20,226 nt of DNA from Haplomitrium mnioides (taxonomy: Eukaryota > Marchantiophyta > Haplomitriopsida > Calobryales), in assembly GCA_049999725.1 (NCBI GenBank), contig JBNGIS010018375.1, forward strand, positions 29,159 to 49,384. The letters are read 5' to 3'. The notes beneath the pieces are model-generated. The model did not search any database. It was not told where the DNA came from and saw only the letters and a program-made list of their open reading frames with translations. Shown in pieces: positions 8,031-15,933 of the stretch (position 1 is its first letter; the number at the start of each line of letters is the position of its first letter). The position numbers and the translations under genes were made by a program.

Positions 8031-9130
8031 TCGAAAATCAGTCATATCAAATCTATGCATATGTCATCTCGATGGGGACTTTGAAGGGTCGGGAGCGTGG
8101 TCGGGAGCCAATCCTCTTAACTCGCAGGTGCCAAGGTTGGAGGGGGTTTGGGAAGGAGCCTCATCTTTCCACTTGGAATCACAGCTATCTGCTCATCTGC
8201 TCGAGATGCTTTCATTTTTTTGATTTCGGTTGGTAGATCCTTCCTTTGGTCAAGGGACACGTCCTCATAAATTCAGATGGGCTGGCCTTTCAGAGCTTTC
8301 TTGAGTCTCAAGAGTGCAGGTAGGTCTTTCCTGGTTTGAAACTTGATCATGGTCGGTATGCCCTTGTTGGAGGCTTTCCCTATTCACTGACCTAACACAA
8401 CTAGGCCTTCAAAGCCACATGGTTGCAAGACCTGTTGCGGATGAGTTCTTGTATGTTCTCATTTTGATTCTCAGGCAGCCCATGGGCAATGAGGTTCATG
8501 TTGCGTCCCTGTTTTTCTCGTTCTTCCATCAGAATTCCCTGCATAGTTTCCTTGATTGTGGAGGGTTCTGGTGTTTCCTTCACAATGCTGGCCCAAGAGC
8601 CCTGGGTCTTCTGTAATTCTTGGATTGATTCTTATTGGGAGTCATTTGCTTTGGCCTAGGAAGCTTGTGTCGCTTCTTGTTTAGATTCCATGTGTTGCAT
8701 TCGCTGTCTGAGCCCATAGAACTCCGCTGATTAGCTCGCCTCTATACCTTGCACTGCCTTGTTCAACTTCTGGGTTTGCGGTAAGACATCATAAAGTTCT
8801 TGGTTCATCTTCTGGAGTCATGTCTGGAGAGTTGTATGTGAGAGTTCCAGTTCTTGGATGCGCCTTATTTGTTGGGTCACCAATTCCTGCGATTCGAGTC
8901 TGTGTTGTTTCAGTTGTTCATCCAACGATTGGATAAGGGTTTCCAATCGATGTATGTGGGTTGTTGCCCAGCTGGGGCAGTCTCCATTTCCCATTGGGGC
9001 CTCTAGCTCCTTTGGTTTATCCTCCTTTGCCTCACTCTCATTTTTTTGCATCGTGTTGTGTTCTGAGTTTGGATCTGTTGTCCATCCTATAATTTTTGCT
9101 CTCAAGTCTCCCAGGGCTTCTCAGATCTCT
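8030..9130 (-). pseudogene. LINE ORF1 (L1-type RNA-binding protein) pseudogene
   Basis: ORF1 proteins coat LINE RNA as trimers. One minus-strand frame can be followed from about 9130 to 8401 with four in-frame stops. Its N-terminal half is charged and predicted coiled coil (LETLIQSLDEQLKQHRLESQ, QIRRIQELELSHTTLQ, RQRMQHMESKQEATQ). Next come WASIVKETPEPSTIKE and EREKQGRNMNLIAHGLPE (8472-8525), the start of the RNA-recognition domain. A frameshift near 8430 moves the reading to another frame, where TMIKFQTRKDLPALLRLKKA, LKGQPI, IYEDVSLDQRKDLPTEIKK (about 8215-8350) match the L1 ORF1 pattern of a basic strand, K-G-x-x-I and E-D-L-x-x-x-Q-R. The frame ends near 8030. About 360 codons is a usual ORF1 length. 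The first stop (CTC CAG ACA TGA) could be a CGA-to-TGA change. Confidence 0.8.
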
Positions 9131-9139
9131 TAAGACTGT

Positions 9140-10165
9140 CCAGGTCTCCCTGGTTCTCTATTCAAGTCACCCACACCGTAATTTTGCAGTCGCACAGGCC
9201 CAGACAAAGTTCGCAGGTGCTTCTGCAGATTCAAGACTATCCCAACTTCCCCATTTCTCTGCATAGGCTTCTAGTACAGAATGAGAGGGGAGACCCACGG
9301 CAAAACCAAAACAAAACACAACACACAAGAGATAGGGGTGTGACCACCGTCGCTCAACCTCCTGTTGGGTAGATCCTGTTGGGTCAGGTGTTCTGATCAT
9401 CCAATCTGAGACAAAACACACATCCAATGTACACAAGACAAGGGTGCAGATGCAATTTCCTTGGGTGGAGGCTTAGTCATTCGACACTCTTCCCTTCTAG
9501 AAACCAGGTTTCCAAGTGATGAACAGACTGCCCCACGCCTCTCTTTCGGTCATGTAGCTCTTGGTGCAAACTGCAGCTCCTGTGCACCCGCAGTGCAGCA
9601 TGTGCCAACTCGCAGAGCAGCGCAAACTCGTGAAGTAGTGCAAGCCTGCAGATTAAGCACCTATTCGTAGCAAAGCGTCTCCTCCCTACCTTGCCAGAAA
9701 ACACTGAATCGCGAGTAGGCACTGGACCTGAGATAAATTTTGTCGTGAGCTCGATGTGTACTCTGAGTCGTCGGTTGGGCTTCACGCAGAATCGCGAGCG
9801 CATGTATCTCCCTCTTGTAAGATCGTAGGCACAGGAAGCAGCTCTCAAGGATCCTCCCTGCACTTCTAGACCTCGGTTGAGGACTCCTCGATGATCTATT
9901 GAAACCTTGGACTGCAAGGGGTGTCGAAATTGAACATATGCAATGAAATGAGGTCTTCTGCGAGGTGAAAAAAGTGAGAAGAGTGCATTCAATTGTGGCA
10001 GACCTCCATAGCTGCTCGAGCCAGCCCCCACTGCTTTTGGTTCTTATGTCGAGGGTTCTTGTTGCAAACCTACTGAAAATACAAAGGGCTCTTCAGAAGC
10101 TCCTAGTTTGGAACAAGAACATTCAGCGGGAGAGGGGGCTGGTTCGATGGTGGGCCGAGATGTAA
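9140..10165 (-). other. LINE 5' region with long open stretch 9477-10031
   Basis: This G+C-richer stretch precedes ORF1 on the minus strand and is most simply its 5' UTR or promoter. It holds an open frame of 184 codons (9477-10031), which extends upstream to about 10163 with only one stop. It contains LPQLNALFSLFSPRRRPHF and an Arg/Leu/Cys/His-rich C-terminal half. A second open frame of 89 codons lies at 9167-9436. I recognise no domain. An additional element protein, a captured host exon or simply a stop-poor G+C-rich UTR are all possible. Confidence 0.4.
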
Positions 10166-10560
10166 CAAAAAAACCATTGATGTATAAGAAGTCATATTTA
10201 TGCTTTCATATCCTCGAAGTGGATTAAAGCCAAATAGACCTTTGTGCTCCTTTTGTAGAGCAAGTTCCTATTCCCATTTTCTATTAAGAACAAGTTAATG
10301 AAACACTAGTAGATATAGCCACATGTGGGAAAACTCAATTGAGTTGGGCATTCAAGACGCAAAACTCAACTTCTTGTTTGATTTGTGCTATGGGCTCCGG
10401 TTGTTGTCATTGCCAAATTAGTGACAATGCTCTATTAGCTCGAGGGTCTTTGAGGCTCTTTATTTGAATGTTATATTCAAATGTCCTCTATTACTCATCC
10501 GTCAAATAGACTTGAATTTGAATGCTATATTCAAATGTCCCTCTATTCGCAATCCATTAT
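10166..10560. other. Spacer with a 30-bp direct repeat containing a palindrome
   Basis: Two copies of TTTGAATG[TC]TATATTCAAA plus TGTCC-CTCTATT lie at 10463-10492 and 10517-10547, 54 bases apart. Each contains the inverted repeat TTTGAAT/ATTCAAA around a 5-base centre. No gene is seen in the rest of the spacer. Confidence 0.6.
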
Positions 10561-10569
10561 TTGTGCGCC

Positions 10570-11480
10570 GTCCCATCAAATGTTGTTGAGCACACATTAT
10601 TGTCCAGCAATTTTGTTGAGAAGCCATTCCATTTTCTACTAATATAGCATTGAGAGCAAACTGTGTACGCTCTCTTGTGAAAAGTTATTGAGTGTCCGTT
10701 ATTTGGGAACAATTTTGTTTAGAAGCCATTCCGTTGTCTGCTGCTACTTCAAGTATTCATTTGTTCTACATACCATGAAATGTTTTTTGTTCATCGTGCA
10801 CTGCAACATCGTGTTTTTGTTTTTGGTTCATTTAAGAGAAACCTTCAAAGATGTTTTTTGTTCAACCTTCTATTCGCAATACACAAGATTGATGCTTTTT
10901 AAAAAGCTTGCTTATTGTGCAAGACTCTTTTTATTCATGAAGCACTTCAACTCAATATCTTTTGATTCTACTCAAAATTGTATCTTTTCATTTTGGACTG
11001 AATTATATAGAGCATACATGGGTCTAGAGCAATTTATTTCAAAAGCCATCAAATGTTCTTTGTTGAAGAACCAATGCAATACACTATCAAATGTTTTCTA
11101 TATATTAAGCACTACATTTCAATATCTTTCAATTTTGGACATAATTGTATTTTCTATTTTGGACATAATTTTATCAAGCACACATCGATCTATAGTAATT
11201 TCATTCACATTCTAACGCAATTTCTTTCAAAACCTATCAAATTTTCTATTTTACCATTGTAACGCACCATAAAAGGTTATATTTTCATCAAGCACGACAA
11301 TCTAATATTTTTTATTCAAGACGGAATTATATTTTTCAATTTTGGATCAAATTCTATCGAGCATACATTAGTGTGTAACAATTTTATTTAGGTTCTAGAG
11401 CAATTTCTTGCCATAGCTATCAAATATTTTTTGTTCAAGAAGCATTACAACCCACCATCGAATGAAATTTGCTCATCAAG
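10570..11480 (+). repeat. Degenerate satellite, ~167-182 bp period
   Basis: Successive diverged copies are marked by a CAATATCTTTT-like phrase at 10953, 11120 and 11302 and by AG/CGCAATTT-[TC]TT followed by CTATCAAAT near 11026, 11213 and 11396. The periods are 167 to 187. Each copy includes ATTTTGGAC-[AG]-ATT, a GAGCATACAT- or AAGCACACAT-like phrase and a TCAAATGTTTT-like phrase. The start (10570-10900) is more diverged. A 175-codon plus-strand ORF (10688-11215) runs through it but is Phe/Ser/Ile-rich and shares the repeat, so it is not called a gene. The period is close to a nucleosome repeat. Confidence 0.7.
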
Positions 11481-11542
11481 CATTGCATATTAATAGTATT
11501 GCTACATAGTAGCTGAGTGTCTTCTCTACATATGGGAAACCT

Positions 11543-11648
11543 CCCCGTATTGAAGGGAGTTGTCTCATATTTGTATTTTTAAGAATAAGTAGGTTTCCCC
11601 GTATTGAATGGAGTTGTCTCATATTTGTATTTTTAAGAATACATATTA
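11543..11648 (+). repeat. 54-bp tandem duplication
   Basis: CCCCGTATTGAA starts at 11543 and at 11597. The two copies continue with GGAGTTGTCTCATATTTGT and ATTTTTAAGAATA, with only one or two differences over about 50 bases. They are far less diverged than the surrounding satellite, suggesting a fairly recent slippage or unequal exchange. A partial third trace (GTCTCAGATTTGTATTTTGAATGG) follows near 11680. Confidence 0.85.
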
Positions 11649-11649
11649 C

Positions 11650-12033
11650 TTATGTAATAGAACTTGGTTGGTTTTTGGTCTCAGATTTGTATTTTGAATG
11701 GCTAAAGTAAAGTATGATGTGAAGCTTTTCACAAGAATTTCAAAACTCATGGCAATCTTTTGAATTACCATAACATTCACCTATTTTAATTGTGACTATC
11801 TTTTGCAATATGAAAGCTCTTATGCCCTATTGTGCTTGCAACAAACATGGTGAAAGACAATGCAATTTACACTCTCGGTTGTGCAAGTAAAACCATCGCA
11901 CACATTCGTAAGTCGAATAATGACGACAATTGGAGACAATGCCATCTAATTCCATAAAACAAAAATGGTAGGGTGCATTGTCAATTTCATGAACAAAATA
12001 TTCCACAAAAAAAAGATTGATCAAACTTATACA
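11650..12033. other. A+T-rich spacer, no gene recognised
   Basis: A 65-codon minus-strand ORF (11827-12024) directly downstream of the unidentified frame at 12034-12460 has a Cys/His-rich end (CRHYSTYECVRWFYLHNREC then KLHCLSPC). Its frame differs from the upstream one and I see no zinc-finger spacing that fits a known family. It could be a shifted continuation of the upstream pseudogene or chance. Confidence 0.25.
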
Positions 12034-12460
12034 TTTCTTAAATCAATAATAACAATATTATACTTTTGTAATGATTTATCGCAACCTATAGTCGAGGGAC
12101 TCAAGGATTTCTCTACTCTTGACAAGAGTTTTTTTAAGGTCAAGCCATAAGGAGCCACTTGATCCTTCAGATAATCAATAACTTTCTTGAACTCCGAATC
12201 TTTTGATACTTCAAAAAGATGTTCATCCGTCAACTAATCATTCACTCGATTTAATGTTGGCTCTCCTTCCAATCTTGACAAGAATTCTGCATGCATGAAC
12301 TTTTCTCGGTCAAATACGCACTTCAAATTCAAACTCTTGCACACACCTTTCTTATGCAATCCAAATTTCAGCCTTGGAGTTTTAGATCCCATAAACTTAA
12401 AAACCTTACATTCTTCTTGACAAAAAATTGAAAAATCTTTTACTTTCTCTTTTGATAATG
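12034..12460 (-). pseudogene. Unidentified reading frame with one internal stop
   Basis: Read from about 12460 to 12034, the minus strand is open for about 140 codons except for one TAG near 12235. The product is Lys-rich and soluble-looking: SKEKVKDFSIFCQEECKVF, then GSKTPRLKFGLHKKGVCKSL, CVFDREKFMHAEFLSRLEGE, the stop, then DEHLFEVSKDSEFKKVIDYL and APYGLTLKKLLSRVEKSLS. It has mixed helices and charged residues, unlike the chance ORFs around it. It resembles neither gag, pol nor LINE proteins that I know. The nearest upstream Met in this frame would be at about 12393; an upstream in-frame TAG bounds it near 12465. It may be an exon of a decayed host gene or part of an unfamiliar element. Confidence 0.35.
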
Positions 12461-12465
12461 AGAGA

Positions 12466-12751
12466 AACTAAATTCATAAAGGCATAAGGCACTGAATCTT
12501 TGACATAATTTTTTGATTTCAATGTTGTGAACCAAAAGCTTGTGCCTTTCATACAACATTGTCCACAACCATATACCCTGTATATTCCGAGGTCTAAATT
12601 ACTACTAAGTAATAGTTAGTAAACCTAATGTGAAACTCTAGGGTGAAGAGAGTGTGAGATTTAAGAAGCTTAGAGAATCATCATGGGTCCTTCTGGTTGA
12701 GGAACTCTAATGCTACAATTGGATCCTACTACTCTATGAATGTTCCAAGCA
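12466..12751. other. A+T-rich spacer before the second gag
   Basis: No coding or repeat structure is recognised, apart from phrases just upstream of gag (GGTGAAGAGAGTGTGAG, near 12640) that may belong to the element's leader. No LTR end or primer binding site was identified. Confidence 0.3.
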
Positions 12752-13396
12752 TTTGCCATTTTTAAGCAACAACAACAAACCTTCAATCAATTAGAAGCAA
12801 TGATTATTTGAGCTTTGCAATCTGTTGTAGGATTCTTAGACCAATTTGATACGAGAAACATCTCCAAATATTTGTAGCACTAAGCCCAAGAGATGGAACT
12901 CAACAAAGTTCCAGAGAGAGAAATGATTCAAATCTTTGAGCTAGTTGTTGTGTTATACTTGAAAGAATAGATGTAGAAGCTTATTCAAGTGTGTAGGGGT
13001 GGTTGGGAGAGCTTTTTTCTCCAGCTGAAAGAAGAATACTACTCATTGGAAGATGCCAATAGAGCGATGAAAAAGCTATTTTTTGAATGGGCAAATCAAA
13101 CCAGCAAATGGTTGGTTGCTAATGAGCTATATTGGGAGTTTGAAAGACAGTTTTTACAATTGTCTTGTATGGAGAAATTGACCTTGGAAACGATAAGGTG
13201 GAGTTATTTTTATTGTCAACAAAGAGAGTTGGAGTAACTCTTGGAAGATAAAACGAAAGATAACGTCTTGGCATATGATTGGAAGGAAGTTTCAAAGACA
13301 ATAAGTATGCTTACTGAAAGGGAATCAAGAAGAGGTAAGGTAGTGGCGAGTCATGAAGTAAGACCACCACCCATCATGGTACCTTGCAAGCATTAG
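12752..13396 (+). pseudogene. Second Ty3/gypsy-type gag remnant
   Basis: One plus-strand frame can be followed for about 215 codons with six stops before the final TAG. It begins FAIFKQQQQTFNQLEAMI (Gln-rich lead) and continues FLDQFDTRNISKYL, AQEMELNKVPEREMIQIFEL, then WESFFLQLKEEYYSLEDANR, MKKLFFEWANQ, ANELYWEFERQFLQLS and MEKLTLETIR. After a short double frameshift around 13193-13235 it resumes with LLEDKTKD, DWKEVSKTISMLTERESRR. From memory this matches the capsid region of a plant gypsy-type family with core W-x-x-F-x-x-x-L-K-E-E-Y-F...LREFERQF. The open core is 12989-13237. It differs clearly from the gag at 3170-3930. Confidence 0.75.
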
Positions 13397-13544
13397 ATTT
13401 CTTCTATTTGTCAGCTAATGATTTGAAACACTAAGGCAGAATTCAGTAAATCGGAAGCAATTCTAAACCAATTACTCTTAGCAAGTGTGAAGGTCTCTCA
13501 GGAACGATGGATTACTCTCAAACAGATAGTTAAAAGCAAGACTC
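13397..13544 (+). pseudogene. Probable gag C-terminal tail
   Basis: After the TAG ending the recognisable gag, the same frame and its neighbours give AEFSKSEAILNQLLLASVK and SQERWITLKQIVKSK, helical and charged like the coiled tails of such gags. Composition changes to G+C-rich at about 13545, which is where I place the junction. Support is weak. Confidence 0.35.
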
Positions 13545-13973
13545 ATGATTCCTAGGAGGGAAACAGGATCATGGCGAGAGGAGGACAAGAGGGTAGTGAT
13601 CGCCAGCCAAAGGAGGGGTCCCATTTCAAAATCCGAAGCAGGACAGCAGGAAGCCGTGAGCCTCAAAGAGAATGCGGAGATCATGGTCGAGCAGGGGAGA
13701 AGGGAACGACCAATCCATGCGAAGTGATCCAAGAAGAAAGAACGAATCCACAAGCTGACATCCGAAGGCAATCAGGCAAGGCAGATTGCGGACATGTCCT
13801 ACAACGGCCAACAATCGAGAAGCAAGGATCGGGGAAGAAATGAGAAGGTAGGATCGTCACAAGGGTGTGCAAGGCCAAGGAAGAGGGACGCCTTGATCCC
13901 GCAAGCAGAAGCGCGCCTGCAAGGGCTGATCCAACTCATTCTTCAAATCCGCGAATCCACGGAAACGTGGTAG
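13545..13973 (+). pseudogene. Charged, Arg/Gln-rich reading frame in G+C-rich DNA
   Basis: An open frame of 60 codons (13545-13727), then a TGA, then 81 further open codons in the same frame to a TAG at 13971. It reads MIPRRETGSWREEDKRVVIA, SEAGQQEAVSLKENAEIMVE, then KKKERIHKLTSEGNQARQIA, NGQQSRSKDRGRNEK and AEARLQGLIQLILQIREST. The composition (Arg, Gln, Glu, Lys, Ser) and likely helices suggest a retroelement gag or coiled-coil tail, but I do not recognise the family. Other frames are also partly open because stops are rare in G+C-rich DNA. The TGA could be a mutated CGA. If the downstream repeats are an LTR, this would be the last coding part before it. Confidence 0.35.
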
Positions 13974-13999
13974 CTCTATGGAGTCCGCTGATCTACGAG

Positions 14000-14070
14000 A
14001 AGCTGCCTTCCTAAGTGGAGATCTCACTTAAGGTGGTTTTGATCCATCTTATGATGTGGGAATCCCACTT
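14000..14070. repeat. Two short near-palindromes ending CACTTAAG
   Basis: AAGTGGAGATCTCACTTAAG at about 14013-14032 and GTGGGAATCCCACTTAAGAG at about 14056-14075 both form short hairpins (AAGTG...CACTT and GTGGG...CCCAC) and share the CACTTAAG end. They are the first distinct structures after the 13545-13973 reading frame. Confidence 0.5.
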
Positions 14071-14104
14071 AAGAGGGATCTGCGAAGAGTCCAAACGGGG
14101 ATCT

Positions 14105-14300
14105 CCAAGGAAGCGCCGAAAGGGTGACATAACGTAGGTCTAGCCGAAGGAAAGCGGAAGATGCCGGAAGGGTGATTCATCAACGTTCCAACCAAGGAAA
14201 AACCAAGGAAGCCAAAAGGGCGACTTAGCGGAGATCTAGCAGGAGGAAAAGCAAAGGAGAGCCGAAAGGGAGATAAATCATCGATCGGACCGACGAAGAG
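14105..14300 (+). repeat. Tandem repeat, 48-50 bp, 4 copies
   Basis: The core GCCGAAAGGG and its variants starts at 14115, 14163, 14211 and 14261, giving steps of 48, 48 and 50. Each core is followed by a GTGA- or GCGA-like phrase, then a TCTAGC- or TTCCAACC-like phrase and AAGGAA. Copies are diverged, with identity concentrated in the core. A weaker GAGCGAAGGG at 14298 may be a fifth, shortened copy. Confidence 0.75.
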
Positions 14301-14389
14301 CGAAGGGAGTCCGCAGCGGCGCTTCGGATAACGTGGCGAGGGCTGGAAGTCCGCGGAGCGATTCGGAAACGTGGACGAAGGAGAGTGTA

Positions 14390-14760
14390 GTCCACGGGTC
14401 AAGATCTGAAGAAGGGTCAAAGCGACGGTCCGCCTACTCCTTTGCGGGGCGGCGTCGGGCGGCGCCCTTCGGACGACGTGGCGCTCTAAGAAGCGAGGAG
14501 AGGATTCTGAAGGTCAACTTCAGAAAGGAGTCAGCCAACGGTCTGCCTACCCCTTTCCGGAGCGGCGTCGGACAGCGCCTTTGAGATGACGTGGCCTCTC
14601 AAAGAACCTCGGACAAACCAGAAGACACGTAGCGGCAAGGGAAAGCTCATCGGACCTCAAGCCACGAGCGGGTCAACTGCAGAAGAGAGGGTCAATGCGA
14701 CAGTCAGCCTACCCTCTTGCGGGGCGGCGTCGGACGGCGGTGTAGCGGATGATGTAGCAC
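14390..14760 (+). repeat. Tandem repeat, ~113-162 bp, 3 copies
   Basis: The core GCGGCGTCGG starts at 14449, 14562 and 14724. Each copy has the order GGTCAA, CTG/TTCAGAAGA-like, CGACGGTC-like, GCCTAC-CC-TTTGCGGGGC-like, GCGGCGTCGG, then GACGTGGC or a variant. The block upstream (TCCGCAGCGGCGCTTCGG and TCCGCGGAGCGATTCGG, 14312-14375) contains shorter relatives. The repeats are CpG-rich and remain so, unlike the CpG-poor flanks. Confidence 0.75.
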
Positions 14761-14786
14761 GTGGAGGATAATTGGGAATCTGCAAG

Positions 14787-14902
14787 GGAATCTACTAAGA
14801 TTCCGTGGACAAGGTTACGCGGGGTGCTTCGGAACTCTTTTCCAAAGGACTCCTCGGACCTGGCTCCGCGGGAATTTGCGGAATCTCTATCCGCAAGATT
14901 CC
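14787..14902. repeat. Two hairpins built on GGAATCT/AGATTCC
   Basis: GGAATCT-ACTA-AGATTCC at 14787-14804 is a perfect 7-bp stem with a 4-base loop. GGAATTTGCGGA-atctcta-TCCGCAAGATTCC at 14871-14902 forms a ~12-bp stem with one bulge and a 7-base loop. The same GGAATC motif starts both, and GGAATCTGCAAGG lies just upstream at 14775. Confidence 0.65.
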
Positions 14903-15181
14903 TCGGACGCCTTGTTATTGTTGTACTTGTCGTTTCTCGACCAACTGACGAGACAGGTGGCACGCGCCTATTTTCTGTGGTAACGAGATTAACGAACATT
15001 GGAGCCACTCATCGACATCTCCCGTTATGAGTCTAACTGGATTTAACAAATTCAAACGAAGGGCGCCGGGGTTTGCGGGGAGACACGACGATCACTCGAG
15101 GGGGGTATACATCGAAGGACTCCGATTCTGAGAAGGATTGATGCACATGCAATCTTAAGGCGCGAGGCGACAGCATGCGAA

Positions 15182-15720
15182 GGGGAATCGCAACAAGGGG
15201 GGCTGGATTGAGAATTCACTAAGAAGACCACGTGAAGCAGAGGTAATCGCTCAAGGGGAACCGGGGGATTAAGAGGAGGACTAGAGGGAGATCCAAGTGA
15301 CCTCATCCTTGTAGGTGGACCAAGGCGGAGGGTTACTAATATGGGGTCTCGATTGGATTCTGGCCGGTTAAGACTTTGGGAGAGGCCACTATGGGAGGAC
15401 TTGGTGTCGTCTCTGCATTCTTTGTGTAGGAGCATCACGATCTGAGGACAAGGAAATCGCAATGAGGGGCGGCTGGAGTGAGAATCCAGTAAGAAGATCA
15501 CGTGAAGCGAATGAACTAGCTCCAGGGGAACCGGAGGATTCAGAGGAGAATTGAAGGGAGATCCAGGTGACCTCATCCTTGCAAGCGGACCAGGGCGGAG
15601 GTGGACCGATATGGGGGTCTAGAAGGGATTCGGCCAGTTATGACTTCGGGAGAGGCTACCGAGTGAGGAGCTTGGGGTTGTCTCTGCCATTCCTTGTGCG
15701 GGAGTATCACCCTAGAGTGT
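15182..15720 (+). repeat. 270-bp tandem direct duplication
   Basis: Two adjacent copies, about 15182-15450 and 15451-15720. AATCGCAA starts at 15186 and 15455; ATCCAAGTGACCTCATCCTT at 15291 matches ATCCAGGTGACCTCATCCTT at 15561; TCTCTGC-ATTC occurs in both ends, near 15411 and 15681. Identity is high along the whole length, with scattered substitutions and short indels. Open frames through it (minus strand 15052-15576) are themselves duplicated (for example LNPPVPLE twice), so I regard them as shadows of the repeat. Confidence 0.9.
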
Positions 15721-15925
15721 TCGGAGTACACTCTGTATTTAATCTCAAGTGGAGTTGAGAGGGGGGCGCTGTGCTAGTACCCGTCTACTGCGAGTAAGAC
15801 TCATCAAGGCTCGGAGTGGAGTGGGTTACCTACAATCAAGGGGACTGTGTTTTTCTAGAGGTGGAACTAAAATAAATCCTCTTCCTAGCATGAGGAAGTA
15901 AAGTCAGGGCTTCTTGCGAGGGAAG

Positions 15926-15933
15926 TATAAAAA
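15926..15933 (+). promoter_or_regulatory. TATA box downstream of the 270-bp repeats
   Basis: TATAAAAA preceded by GGGAAG and followed about 30 bases later by TGAGTGGTGAGTGTTAGGC, a reasonable start region. It lies 200 bases after the duplicated block, as in LTRs whose U3 carries repeated enhancer-like DNA. Downstream A+T-rich sequence with AATAGAATAGTATAAAATAT (16125-16145) could supply the 3'-end signal. Confidence 0.45.

Larger units (their letters stand above)
7759..10165 (-). mobile_element. L1-type LINE derivative with ORF1 but no ORF2
   Basis: A ~2.4 kb unit on the minus strand with a 5' region (9140-10165), an ORF1 pseudogene (about 8030-9130), a short 3' UTR (7867-8030) and a tail (7759-7866). 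Base composition is clearly richer in G+C than the flanks, which marks the right edge near 10165. No endonuclease or reverse transcriptase sequence follows ORF1. The element is therefore either a copy that lost ORF2 or a non-autonomous ORF1-only lineage comparable in layout to mammalian HAL1 (half-L1). Convincing target-site duplications were not found, so the ends are approximate. Confidence 0.72.

Noticed and set aside
6260-10210. Target-site duplication of the LINE block (AAAGTCATTACATC on the left, GAAGTCATATTTATG on the right)
   Set aside because: Only about six bases match in a row, too little in A+T-rich DNA to call a duplication.
10688-11215. 175-codon plus-strand ORF
   Set aside because: It runs through the ~170-180 bp satellite, is Phe/Ser/Ile/Cys-rich and has no domain; its peptide segments repeat along with the DNA.
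14049-15576. Open frames of 83-174 codons on both strands in the G+C-rich segment
   Set aside because: Stops are rare in G+C-rich repeats; the frames contain the DNA repeats as peptide duplications and overlap each other on both strands.
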